33,151 nt of DNA from Verrucomicrobiia bacterium (lineage in GTDB: Bacteria; Verrucomicrobiota; Verrucomicrobiia; JADLBR01): contig JADLBR010000246.1 in NCBI GenBank assembly GCA_020847615.1, positions 1-33,151 of the forward strand. Reading direction: 5' to 3'. The notes below the pieces were generated by a model. It was not told the origin of the DNA and did not search any database. It saw nothing but the letters and a program-made list of their open reading frames with translations. A program made the translations under genes and the position numbers. Below are positions 7,292 to 14,946 of the stretch, one piece after another (position 1 is the stretch's first letter; the number at the start of each line of letters is the position of its first letter).

Positions 7292-8686
7292 TCACTGGCC
7301 AAACACCGTCCCGTTCGCGATGATGAGAGGATAATCCACCAGGGGCAGGGCGTCGAATGCAGCAACCCTGTATGACTGGCCGGTCAACGGATCCAGCAGC
7401 GCCGGCGCCTTGAGCTTCTCACCCGGTGTCACCCGGACCTTCCGGGGCGGCGTGTCCCTCGTGAGGTCCTCTGGCGTCCAGAAGAGCCAGAGCGGCTCGC
7501 CTCCCCGCACGAAACTCGCCGTCATGACGACCGCGTCATCCGCGCCCTCGATCCGGATCGGCAGGTCGGCCTTTCGCGCGTCGGCGTCGAACAGGGCGCA
7601 GAGATTCTGGTAGGCGAAATACGCCGGCTTCGGCGTATAGCTTTCGCCGCGCAGCAGCCCCTTCCAGTTCGTGCTGCCGCGATAGCCGACCAGGTCCACG
7701 ATGAGGAAATAGGAGGTCAGATCCACCTCCATGCGCAGGTCGCTCACGATGCGCCGCAACAGCCATTTCGCCTGGCGCGACTCGTTCCAGTCAGTCTTGC
7801 TCAGCGCGCCCGCGCCCCCCTTCTGCGACGGACAGCCGCACTCGCCCTGCCACAGCCTGATGTGCGATGCCTTGTGCTGCGCCAGCAGCCCGCGGACCCC
7901 GAGCACGTCGGCCTCGTAATCCTTTTCCGGGATCTCGCGATAGGGATGATAGGAGATCCTGTCCACATGTTCGGCGATGCCGGCCTCCAGGCACTCCCGC
8001 AGGTAATCCAGGGGCATGCGGGCCAGCGCGCATCCGACGATGACCGCATCGGGCACGCGCTCTCGGATCACCGGCGCGGTCTCCTTCACCAGCTTCACGT
8101 AGGCCGCGGCGTCGGGCTTGCCGGGTTTCCAGAAACTCGTGATGTTCGGCTCGTTCCAGATCTCCCAGTGCCGCACGCGACCCTTGAAATGCTCGGCGGC
8201 CCTCGCGGTGAAATTCTTCCACGCCTCCATCGCCGCCCCGTCGAACACCGGCACCCATCCGACCGCGGTCGCGTCGGCCTCCTGCATGTAGAGAGGGTTG
8301 CCGTAACCCAGGTTGAACCACGGCTGGATGCCGATCTTCAACAAACCATCCACGACCTCGTCCAGCCAGCCGAAATCGTATTGGCCGCGCGTCTTCTCCG
8401 TCCGCGCCCAGCCGGTCTGGCAGCGCGCCCATTTCACGCCGAGCTGCGCGGCGTGCTCGTAGGTCCGGACCGGGTCGAAATGCTGTCGGTCCAGCGTCTC
8501 GTAACCGACCGAAAGCGACGAGGCCGCGATTGCCGCCGACGGCCGAGGCGCGAGCTTGCCGGCGGCGATCAGGCCGAACCCGGCGAACGGATTTCCCGCA
8601 TCCGCCCGCAGCCACGGCGGCCTCAGCGCCGCCAGCGCCACGCCGCCCGCACCCCATCTCAGGAAGGCCCGCCTGGAATGACTCAT
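7292..8686 (-). CDS. GH39-like glycoside hydrolase with Tat signal (copy A)
   Basis: A 464-residue (beta/alpha)8-barrel glycosidase. I start it at 8686 because the protein then begins with a Tat-type leader, SHSRRAFLRWGAGGVALAAL, which a longer version would bury. Clan GH-A catalytic residues are visible: acid/base Glu179 in EIWNEPN and probable nucleophile Glu282 in LWQGECGCPS, with YHPY between them. LGVKWARCQTGWARTEK and YDFGWLDEVVDGL resemble GH39 enzymes (beta-xylosidases, alpha-iduronidases). The C-terminus is a small beta-domain. A closely similar protein lies at 14947-16392, sharing the QGE-GCPS and YDFGWLD motifs. It sits between the XylR-type regulator (72-base gap) and the esterase (15-base gap). 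Likely exported and acting on xylosides or a related backbone; exact specificity is unknown and another GH-A family is possible. Confidence 0.78.
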   Translation of the reverse strand: MSHSRRAFLRWGAGGVALAALRPPWLRADAGNPFAGFGLIAAGKLAPRPSAAIAASSLSVGYETLDRQHFDPVRTYEHAAQLGVKWARCQTGWARTEKTRGQYDFGWLDEVVDGLLKIGIQPWFNLGYGNPLYMQEADATAVGWVPVFDGAAMEAWKNFTARAAEHFKGRVRHWEIWNEPNITSFWKPGKPDAAAYVKLVKETAPVIRERVPDAVIVGCALARMPLDYLRECLEAGIAEHVDRISYHPYREIPEKDYEADVLGVRGLLAQHKASHIRLWQGECGCPSQKGGAGALSKTDWNESRQAKWLLRRIVSDLRMEVDLTSYFLIVDLVGYRGSTNWKGLLRGESYTPKPAYFAYQNLCALFDADARKADLPIRIEGADDAVVMTASFVRGGEPLWLFWTPEDLTRDTPPRKVRVTPGEKLKAPALLDPLTGQSYRVAAFDALPLVDYPLIIANGTVFGQ

Positions 8687-8758
8687 GATTCCCGATACTA
8701 ACCGGGGCGCCCGGACGGGCACCACGATTTCCTGCAAAGCATATTGAAAAACGTGCAG

Positions 8759-9907
8759 TCAGGATCCGTGCCGGATGCGCCTTCGAAAGGCGGCGGCCGA
8801 TAGTCCCTCGGCCTTGGCGAACGCGATGGCAAAACTGTTGGGGCTGCGGTACCCGCACAGGCCGGCGATGGCCGCCACCTTGAACCCGGTTTCCGCGAGA
8901 AGCCTCTTGGCGTGCTCGAGCCGAGCGCCGCGAATCTGCTCGCCGGGCGTCCGCCCCAGGTGTTCGAGAAATGCCTGATGCAGGGCCCGCCGAGACATCG
9001 CGGCCGCCCGGGCCACATCATCCACGTTGATCGGCTCGCACGAGTGGCCCGCGATGAATCGCAGGGCCTTCGCCACGCGCGGCTCGCTCACGGCCATGAT
9101 GTCGCTGCTCTTCCGCACGACGACCCGCGCCGCGGGGATGCGGATCGGGCGGCGGGGCGCCCGCGCGCCGCGCATCATCCGGTCGAGGAGCGCGGCGCCC
9201 TCGTAGCCCTGCCGCTCCAGATTCGTGTCCACGCTGGAGATCGGCGTCCGCATCGCATCGTTGGCCAAGAGATAATCCCCCGCCCCGACGATGGCGACCT
9301 GCTCGGGCACGCGCAGGCCCGACGCCTCGCAGGTCTCCAGCACGTCCAGCGCGAGCTGGTCGTTGGCGGCGAAGACCGCCAGGGGTTTCGGCCCGCGCCC
9401 CAGCCGCTCCCCGAGCCACGCGCGCCGCAGGGACCACTCCCTGCGCCCGCCGCGCCGCCGCTCTGGCGCGCGCCACCGGATCCACTCGCAATCGCGACCC
9501 GCGGCCCCCAGCGCCGCCGCGAAACCGCGGCCCCGCTCCTCAAACGACCAGTTGTCGCGATCGCTGAAAAACGCAAAATGCCTGAAGCCGCGCGCCAGAA
9601 GATGCTCCGCCACGAGGCCGGCGGTATGCGCGTGGTCCTGGAGCACGCGCGCGAACCTCCCGTTCGGCCGACGCATGCTAAAATCGACCGTGGGGCACCG
9701 CAGCGATCCCACGAATTCCGCCAGATCGTCGCCCGCGCCCAGCCACGCGAGCACGCCATCCCCGTCCCAGCCCCACGGGATGACGCGCTCGCGCGCGAGG
9801 TTCGCCGACAGGTGCCAGCCGCGCTCCTGCGCGTACTCCGCGATGCCCTTGTGCAGGCGGTAGTCGTACCAGCCGAGCACCAGGAGGACGTGTCGCTGCC
9901 GTTTCAC
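8759..9907 (-). CDS. XylR-type AraC-family transcriptional regulator
   Basis: A 382-residue cytoplasmic regulator with two parts. Residues about 5-265 form a LacI/periplasmic-binding-like sugar sensor (LGWYDYRLHKGIAEYA at the start, FAANDQLALDVLETCEASG and VAIVGAGDYLLAND later). Residues about 278-380 are a double helix-turn-helix AraC domain (DDVARAAAMSRRALHQAFLEHLG, then IAGLCGYRSPNSFAIAFAKAEG). This order, with no LacI headpiece, matches the xylose regulator XylR. The ligand is likely a pentose or a uronate released by the surrounding enzymes. It sits inside block C, between GH115 copy A and the GH39-like gene, all on one strand, so it probably controls and is produced from its own operon. 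No binding site could be assigned with confidence. Confidence 0.88.
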   Translation of the reverse strand: MKRQRHVLLVLGWYDYRLHKGIAEYAQERGWHLSANLARERVIPWGWDGDGVLAWLGAGDDLAEFVGSLRCPTVDFSMRRPNGRFARVLQDHAHTAGLVAEHLLARGFRHFAFFSDRDNWSFEERGRGFAAALGAAGRDCEWIRWRAPERRRGGRREWSLRRAWLGERLGRGPKPLAVFAANDQLALDVLETCEASGLRVPEQVAIVGAGDYLLANDAMRTPISSVDTNLERQGYEGAALLDRMMRGARAPRRPIRIPAARVVVRKSSDIMAVSEPRVAKALRFIAGHSCEPINVDDVARAAAMSRRALHQAFLEHLGRTPGEQIRGARLEHAKRLLAETGFKVAAIAGLCGYRSPNSFAIAFAKAEGLSAAAFRRRIRHGS

Positions 9908-10020
9908 AGATTCACAGGCGGCCCTGCCACGGCGACCCTACCCGCCGGCACTCCAGAGGTCGAGCCCGGCGTCCCCCATGCGATTCGGCCCGCGACACAC
10001 GCGCGAGAGTTTGGCCGCCA

Positions 10021-10035
10021 ATCGCCCGAGGCGAT
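10021..10035. terminator. Short hairpin just after the GH115 copy A stop
   Basis: Perfect ATCGCC-CGA-GGCGAT stem-loop three bases beyond the TAG of the GH115 gene (10041-10039). There is no T-run on the minus strand, so it may stabilise the message end or attenuate rather than fully terminate before the regulator gene about 110 bases further on. I see nothing else in 9908-10020. Confidence 0.4.
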
Positions 10036-10038
10036 CGG

Positions 10039-12264
10039 CTACATTCGCTGCGCCGGCAGTGCCGCGCCGCGCGGAGACTGGGGCGTGTCCCGAAGCTTGG
10101 CCCTCGCCTGCTCCAGCGCGGTGCGGGTCCGATCCAAGGCGGCCGATATGTTGAGCTTCTTGCACCCGCGATGCCAGTGTTCCCACTTGCCGCGGCAGTA
10201 ACCCTCGGCCAGTTCCGGTATCCGCCCGAACGCTTCCCCCGCAGACCCCAGCGCATCCGCGCAGGCGGGCAGGTCCCCTAGGTCCAGCGCCTCGTGCGCC
10301 GCCAACACGTGCTCCAGCCACTCGCACGTCCGCTCCATGATCGCGGCCTGATACACCAGATTGTCCTTCAGGAACGATGCCTCGTCCTCCGGGAGTTCCG
10401 CCGCCGATGCCCGCGCGTGGAGCAGCGCCAGCCCGAGCCCCGCGCGTTGCGCCGCAAGCCGCTTCATGGTCTCTCGTCGCCCGAGGCTGCGCGGATGCAT
10501 GTCGGCCAGCCCCTTCCAGAAGGCGTCATCGCCCTTCGGGTCGGCCGGCGCCGCGCCCGCCGCGCCGCCCGCCTGCCTCCTTTCCTCCGGATCGACACCG
10601 GCACCGATCTGGCCCACCTTGAGCTTCTTCGCGATCTGCCCCAGCTCCCTGTTCCCCATGCCAAACATCTGGCCGTCCATGAGGAAGGGCACGCCCTGCT
10701 CATCGTGGATCTGCCACGCGTTGAAGTAGACGTGATACGCATCGAGGATCTCTTTGCGCCGCGCCGAGAACCGGTCCCTGACCCAGCCCTGCAGCCACGC
10801 GTCGGGGTCGAAGCCCTCCAGCCGCCACGTCATCTCGGCCGTCGCACCAATGCCCAGCACCAGCTCTCGGATGTTGGCCACGTTGATGATCGCGTACTCC
10901 CCCGCGCCGCGCTCCTTGGCCGCGCCCAGGCATTCGAATGCCTTATGGGGCGAAACCACCTGCGCCAGATGCGGCCCGCTCCCGATCAGCCCGTGATGAT
11001 AGTACACCCCATACGTATTCTGGGGTTTTCGGGGCGTGGAATAGAAATCCTCCTGCCACTTCCACCCGGGCGAGTTATCGGAAAACACGACGATCGTTCC
11101 CTCGGGAATCGTGAGCAAGCCCTGCTGGTTCAGGGCCGCCCCCTCGGCCCATAGCGTCGTCGAGAAATGCTTCGGCCCCCCCGGGCATACGTCCCGCAAG
11201 ATCCCCAACTGCGCCGCCATCGCGTCCGAGATCAGCCGGCCCCGGTCGGCATCGGACTGCGGCGTGCTCGGATCCGCCATCCACATCGGGCGATCCGCGA
11301 TGCCTCGCAACCCGAGTTGCCATATGACGTTCGGGTAGGTCGCCCACTTCGTCGCGTAGGCGCGCCACACCTCGCGCACCTCTTCGGGATGGCTGAAATA
11401 GGAGTACTTCAGGTCCTTCCCGCGCCCCTTCCAGTAGTTGAAGTACGAGAACGCGCTGACGCCCATCGGCTCCACGTGATGCTGGGATAGGAATACGCCC
11501 CGGCGCGCGCACTCGCGCACGAGCGCCTCCTCCGGCGGGTTCAGGATGTCGATGAAGCTCGCCGGGATAATGAGGTTGAAACGGCTGCGCACGAGCGACT
11601 CCGCGATCGCCCGCATCACGTCCGGATGGACCACCTGGGAATAGTAGGGATAGTCGATGTTCCGCTTCCCCCCTCCCTCCCTCCACTCCGTCAGCAGGTC
11701 CTCGTCATTGATGAACCAGCCCCGGAATCGGAACGTCGGCCCATCGGAGCGCAGCTCGACCGAATCCCATCGGAGCGCATCGCGCCTGTGCGGCTCGCGG
11801 CCGGACCAGAAGTACATCGGGTCAACCCCGAGATACCTCTCGATGAACGCGTAGAGGCCAAACATCGTCCCGCGCCCGTCGCTACCCGCCACGATCAGCC
11901 TCTTGCCCGCCGGGGTCTCGACCGCCCCGACGCGATATGCCTCCCACTTTCCCTTCAGCCCATCGCCAAACCCCGGCGCCATCGCCTGCAGCAGCGCGCA
12001 CGACTCCGGCCGGTCCACGGAAAGCACGACCACGCCGCCATCGCCACTTTGCCCCGCCGTCCTCACGACCGCGGGCGACTTACCCGCGATCTTCACCACG
12101 TCGTTGACGAGATCCCCCGCCGCCAGCAACACGCACTCTGGCTCCCCCGACGGCACGAGCACCGACGCCGTCCGACCCGGCCCCACCAGTTCGAAGGCTC
12201 CCCAAATGGCCCCCTCAAAACCCCATGCGAGCGCGGCCGATAACCAAACCCATTTCAGTTGCAT
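10039..12264 (-). CDS. GH115-family glycosidase (putative alpha-glucuronidase), copy A
   Basis: A 741-residue protein with an N-terminal hydrophobic export segment (WVWLSAALAWGFEGAIWGAF). GH115 hallmarks appear in order: an N-terminal alpha/beta domain ending GSDGRGTMFGLYAFIERYLGVDPM, the signature FRFRGWFINDEDLLTEWR, then NLIIPASFIDI, GVFLSQHHVEPMGVSAF, YPNVIWQLGLRG, and a helical C-terminal part. GH115 enzymes remove (4-O-methyl-)D-glucuronic acid side chains from xylan and related glycans; the product would suit UxaC in the same block. A second member lies at 24353-26446 with the same motifs. It is the first gene of block C; the ribosome site before ATG 12264 is weak. Residues about 535-560 are Gly/Ala-rich and look like a linker. 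Family call is good; substrate is inferred. Confidence 0.8.
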   Translation of the reverse strand: MQLKWVWLSAALAWGFEGAIWGAFELVGPGRTASVLVPSGEPECVLLAAGDLVNDVVKIAGKSPAVVRTAGQSGDGGVVVLSVDRPESCALLQAMAPGFGDGLKGKWEAYRVGAVETPAGKRLIVAGSDGRGTMFGLYAFIERYLGVDPMYFWSGREPHRRDALRWDSVELRSDGPTFRFRGWFINDEDLLTEWREGGGKRNIDYPYYSQVVHPDVMRAIAESLVRSRFNLIIPASFIDILNPPEEALVRECARRGVFLSQHHVEPMGVSAFSYFNYWKGRGKDLKYSYFSHPEEVREVWRAYATKWATYPNVIWQLGLRGIADRPMWMADPSTPQSDADRGRLISDAMAAQLGILRDVCPGGPKHFSTTLWAEGAALNQQGLLTIPEGTIVVFSDNSPGWKWQEDFYSTPRKPQNTYGVYYHHGLIGSGPHLAQVVSPHKAFECLGAAKERGAGEYAIINVANIRELVLGIGATAEMTWRLEGFDPDAWLQGWVRDRFSARRKEILDAYHVYFNAWQIHDEQGVPFLMDGQMFGMGNRELGQIAKKLKVGQIGAGVDPEERRQAGGAAGAAPADPKGDDAFWKGLADMHPRSLGRRETMKRLAAQRAGLGLALLHARASAAELPEDEASFLKDNLVYQAAIMERTCEWLEHVLAAHEALDLGDLPACADALGSAGEAFGRIPELAEGYCRGKWEHWHRGCKKLNISAALDRTRTALEQARAKLRDTPQSPRGAALPAQRM

Positions 12265-12402
12265 CCCATGACGAGAATCCGCCCCCGATGGTGGCCGGTC
12301 AATGCCAATAAGTCGTCTGCCGCTCCCGGGTGGTGCCGCGGGGTCGTCCGAAACTCCCCGCTCCGTGCGCCCGCAGGCCCGTCAGACTCAAATCCCGATT
12401 CG
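12265..12402. promoter_or_regulatory. Intergenic region upstream of block C
   Basis: 138 bases between the small hypothetical gene and GH115 copy A. As the first gap before seven co-directional genes, it is the likeliest place for the block C promoter and for an operator of the XylR-type regulator. The region is GC-rich and I could not recognise convincing -35/-10 boxes or a strong palindrome, so this is a positional call only. Confidence 0.3.
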
Positions 12403-12603
12403 TCAGAGCGTGAACCTCGGGACCTCTGGGGGCACGATGCGGTCCTCCCAGTAGTTGGGCCGGGAAGTGATCAAAGGAAGATAGGTCTCGCAGAGCGCGA
12501 GGACGGCGCTGGGTTCGACGGGCACCGGGGGGTGGCGAAAGCCTTCTGGGGGGATGGGGAGGTTGAGGTCGAGCCGGTCCCGCAATGCGTCCGACTCAAC
12601 CAC
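12403..12603 (-). CDS. Small hypothetical protein, partner of the nucleotidyltransferase
   Basis: A 66-residue protein of unknown function if started at GTG 12603, which overlaps the nucleotidyltransferase stop by eight bases (GTGGTTGA) and has an AGGG six bases upstream. An ATG at 12645 would give 80 residues but a larger overlap and a basic, less protein-like extension. The sequence is Pro-rich in the middle (PIPPEGFRHPPVPVEP), followed by a short helix ALCETYLPLI and a charged end NYWEDRIVPPEVPRFTL. It has no membrane segment or signal. Overlap with the gene before it suggests the two work as a pair, perhaps toxin and antitoxin or a small targeting subunit; that role is inference. Confidence 0.6.
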   Translation of the reverse strand: MVESDALRDRLDLNLPIPPEGFRHPPVPVEPSAVLALCETYLPLITSRPNYWEDRIVPPEVPRFTL

Positions 12604-13195
12604 GGGTGGCCCTGCGGATCCTCTCTTCGATCTCTGGCGTGCCATAGCGCTTCAGCGTCTCCCTAAAAACTGGATCGTCGGGGCCAATTTGGCAAATCCG
12701 CATCAGGGTCAGGATGTCGGCAAAGTCTTTGGATTGCCGGTGCTCGCCCCCGTATCTGAGGGCGTGGATCTTCATGGCCATGAGGTGTTCGGGGTGAGGA
12801 ACTTGGACTCGGGACGCGGCCAGGGTTGCGGGCCGGGCCCGATGCCAGAGTTTCTCGAATGTGCCAGCGTCGGCGATCACGAGATCGACGGGAAACTGCT
12901 TGGGCGACGGCGGACGGAATCGGATGAAGGCATCTGTCTGGTGGAACTCAGAAAAACCTGCCGCCGTGAGCCGGGCTTTCCATGTGGGCGCGTCCGTCTC
13001 GCGGATGGCGATATCCAGGTCTGCGGTGATGCGGTCAGATCCGTGCAGGAGCATGGCGCTGCCCCCGACCAAGAGGAAACGTAGTCCCTCGGTAGCGGCG
13101 ATTGCTGCGACGGTTTCCAGTGAATCCATCAGACGGATCCGAAATTGCCTTTGGTCACCCCGCTGGCTGAACCGATCCCACCATGAAACCATCAT
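12596..13195 (-). CDS. AbiEii/MNT-like nucleotidyltransferase-fold protein
   Basis: About 199 residues when started at ATG 13195 (the next ATG at 13129 is also possible). The open frame continues upstream but is Arg/Ala/Pro-rich and runs into the membrane-protein gene, so I reject the longer form. The key motif is LLVGGSAMLLHGSDRITADLDI: the GG/GS loop and D-x-D pair of polymerase-beta-type nucleotidyltransferases. It is followed by FPVDLVIADAG with a third acidic residue, then HLMAMKIHALRYGGEHRQSKDFADI, the helix typical of the AbiEii/AbiGii toxin and related families. Such proteins transfer nucleotides to tRNA or proteins, often as toxins. It is unrelated in role to its sugar-degrading neighbours and interrupts them; it may be an inserted accessory module. 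A housekeeping nucleotidyltransferase is not excluded. Confidence 0.75.
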   Translation of the reverse strand: MMVSWWDRFSQRGDQRQFRIRLMDSLETVAAIAATEGLRFLLVGGSAMLLHGSDRITADLDIAIRETDAPTWKARLTAAGFSEFHQTDAFIRFRPPSPKQFPVDLVIADAGTFEKLWHRARPATLAASRVQVPHPEHLMAMKIHALRYGGEHRQSKDFADILTLMRICQIGPDDPVFRETLKRYGTPEIEERIRRATRG

Positions 13196-13367
13196 AGCCA
13201 ACGGGGCGCCGCAGGTCGAGGGGGAATGCCCCGCGGTTCCTATTGCTCCCCCCACGCCCGCTGGAGACGATGGCGCGGTCGCCGGCAAAGCCCGGCGGCG
13301 CCGAGCCTCCAATGATCGACGCGCGGGGGCGCGAGCAGCAGGGCGGCGATCAGCGCGGGGGCCTATT

Positions 13368-13838
13368 TCACCCCTTCGGGCCCATGGCCCGGGGGGATGA
13401 CGGGCGGCAGGCGCGGAGCAACAGGGAGCCGAGCAGCACACAGCTCGCGCTGTCCGTCAGAACCCACCACCAGGGCAGCCCGCACTGGAGATCGATCGAG
13501 AGATACGCCGGTCCCGCGACGAGGAAGATCCAGCCGGTCAGCCGCACCAGGGGCTGATGGCGGCGGGGGTCGCGCGAGATCGCCCAGAGCAGAACGGCCA
13601 GGGCGACATAGGCGTAACCGGCGTTACCGGCGAGATAGATCGTGAGCGGGGTGAGCGGCGGCGGGCCGTAGCCCGTGAGCCAGGACAACTTCTCGAAGGC
13701 CACCGCCGGCAGCAGCGCGCCAGGCAATCCGGTCATCAGGATGACAACGGCGATGCGCAAGAGCCACCGCTGTGCCCTCAAAGACGGCTCCGACGGCAAG
13801 GTGACGGTGGCGGGGTTTTCGTCCGGGGATGGATTCAT
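13368..13838 (-). CDS. Small four-helix inner-membrane protein, unknown function
   Basis: A 156-residue protein. The start at ATG 13838 is preceded by AAAGGA; a GTG at 13874 directly at the end of the URO-D gene would add 12 residues and is an alternative. Four hydrophobic segments are visible: WLLRIAVVILMTGLPGALL (about 25-45), LTIYLAGNAGYAYVALAVLL (about 65-84), LVRLTGWIFLVAGPAYLSI (about 97-117) and WWWVLTDSASCVLLGSLLL (about 123-142). The N-terminus is polar and the C-terminus basic. I do not recognise the family. It lies 36 bases after the URO-D-family gene at the end of block B, so it may be co-transcribed with it. Confidence 0.6.
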   Translation of the reverse strand: MNPSPDENPATVTLPSEPSLRAQRWLLRIAVVILMTGLPGALLPAVAFEKLSWLTGYGPPPLTPLTIYLAGNAGYAYVALAVLLWAISRDPRRHQPLVRLTGWIFLVAGPAYLSIDLQCGLPWWWVLTDSASCVLLGSLLLRACRPSSPRAMGPKG

Positions 13839-13874
13839 GGCTTTATGGGTCCTTTGGAAACTGGTGAGGGTCAC

Positions 13875-14909
13875 CTATCCGGAGAGGCGGGTCGCCTCAA
13901 GGAACGCGGCGATCTTATCGTCGGTGAACGCACCCGGCGCAAAACCGCCGGCCGAGACGATCACGCGTCGACGTTCGGGCAGGCGGCCGAGGAGATCGCC
14001 TACGCTGCGCCGCACATCCTCCGGCGTGCCAAGGGCGAGCACGTCGCGCGGGGGAACGTTCCCCAGCAGGGTCACCTTGTCCCCGGCGAGCCGGCGGACC
14101 TCCGAGAAATCATGCTCGAATGAGAAGTTGAACAGATTGACGCCCATCTCTTCCAGATACTTCGCCGTGATCAGGCCGGCGGCGTCATTGTGCAAAAAGC
14201 GCACCGGGACGTCAATTGCCCGAAAGATCCTCGCCATGTGTGGCAGCACGAACGCCTGGAAATCCACCTCGCCCACGAAACCCATCAGGTCCTCCAGGAC
14301 CAGGATCCCTTCAATCGATGGGAAGCACTCCTTCTGGTAGGCCAACCATTGGATCACGAAATCGGCAATGACCCCCAGGAGATGCTGGATCGCGTCGGGC
14401 TCCTCTCGCATCGCGATAAAGAACTCGGTGTGGCCGAGCAGGTAGCCCCCGATGGTCAGCGGGCCATGCGCCGTCGCGAACCGGATGCGATGGCCGGCCT
14501 CTTCGATCGCCGGGCGACAGCCCTGAAGTCGTTGGATGATCAGTGGCAACAACCCGTCGGTTCGGACATTCGGGCGTTTGAGCCGCGCGATGTCCTCACA
14601 GCCATGGAGAACTGGCTCGCAGCTCGGGAAACCGCCCTCGGGCCAGACGCACCGCGCGCCAAACGACGGCGGGTTCGAGATCATGCCGAATTCGGCCCAG
14701 TAGCCCGGAAGCCACAGGACGTCCGGATACCGGTCGTGCGCGCGCCGATTCGCCTCCAGCCAGACGCCGTTGTCGGTGAAGTAGCTCATCAGGGACTCGC
14801 CGAGGCTCGCGGCCATCCAGGGGCCATCGACGAGGAAGCCCACGGGCAACGGGTCGAGGCGTTCACCCCGCACGGTCCGGAGCAATTGGTCCCACTGATG
14901 ATCGGTCAT
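13875..14909 (-). CDS. Uroporphyrinogen-decarboxylase-family protein (possible corrinoid methyltransferase type)
   Basis: A 344-residue cytoplasmic protein of the URO-D fold. Recognisable parts are ATAHGPLTIGGYLLGHTEFFIAM in the middle, GILVLEDLMGFVG (about 200), the RFLHNDAAGLI strand, and the C-terminal LLGNVPPRDVLALGTPEDVRR plus IVSAGGFAPGAFTDDKIAA. The last two are characteristic of URO-D-like methyltransferases (MtaA/CmuA/MtbA group). The classical heme-pathway enzyme is less likely given divergence and location. Members of this group move methyl groups between corrinoid proteins and coenzymes. In a locus with GH115 enzymes, which can release 4-O-methyl-glucuronate, a part in methyl-ether or C1 handling is conceivable, but no corrinoid protein gene is seen nearby. 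It follows the GH39-like copy B by 37 bases. Confidence 0.75.
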   Translation of the reverse strand: MTDHQWDQLLRTVRGERLDPLPVGFLVDGPWMAASLGESLMSYFTDNGVWLEANRRAHDRYPDVLWLPGYWAEFGMISNPPSFGARCVWPEGGFPSCEPVLHGCEDIARLKRPNVRTDGLLPLIIQRLQGCRPAIEEAGHRIRFATAHGPLTIGGYLLGHTEFFIAMREEPDAIQHLLGVIADFVIQWLAYQKECFPSIEGILVLEDLMGFVGEVDFQAFVLPHMARIFRAIDVPVRFLHNDAAGLITAKYLEEMGVNLFNFSFEHDFSEVRRLAGDKVTLLGNVPPRDVLALGTPEDVRRSVGDLLGRLPERRRVIVSAGGFAPGAFTDDKIAAFLEATRLSG

Positions 14910-14946
14910 CTTCGCGATGCTCTCCCCCGCCGTGGGCCACCCCGCA

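Noticed and set aside
13196-13441. Longer start for the nucleotidyltransferase
   Set aside because: The extension is Cys/Ala/Arg-rich, unlike protein of the family, and runs into the end of the membrane-protein gene.
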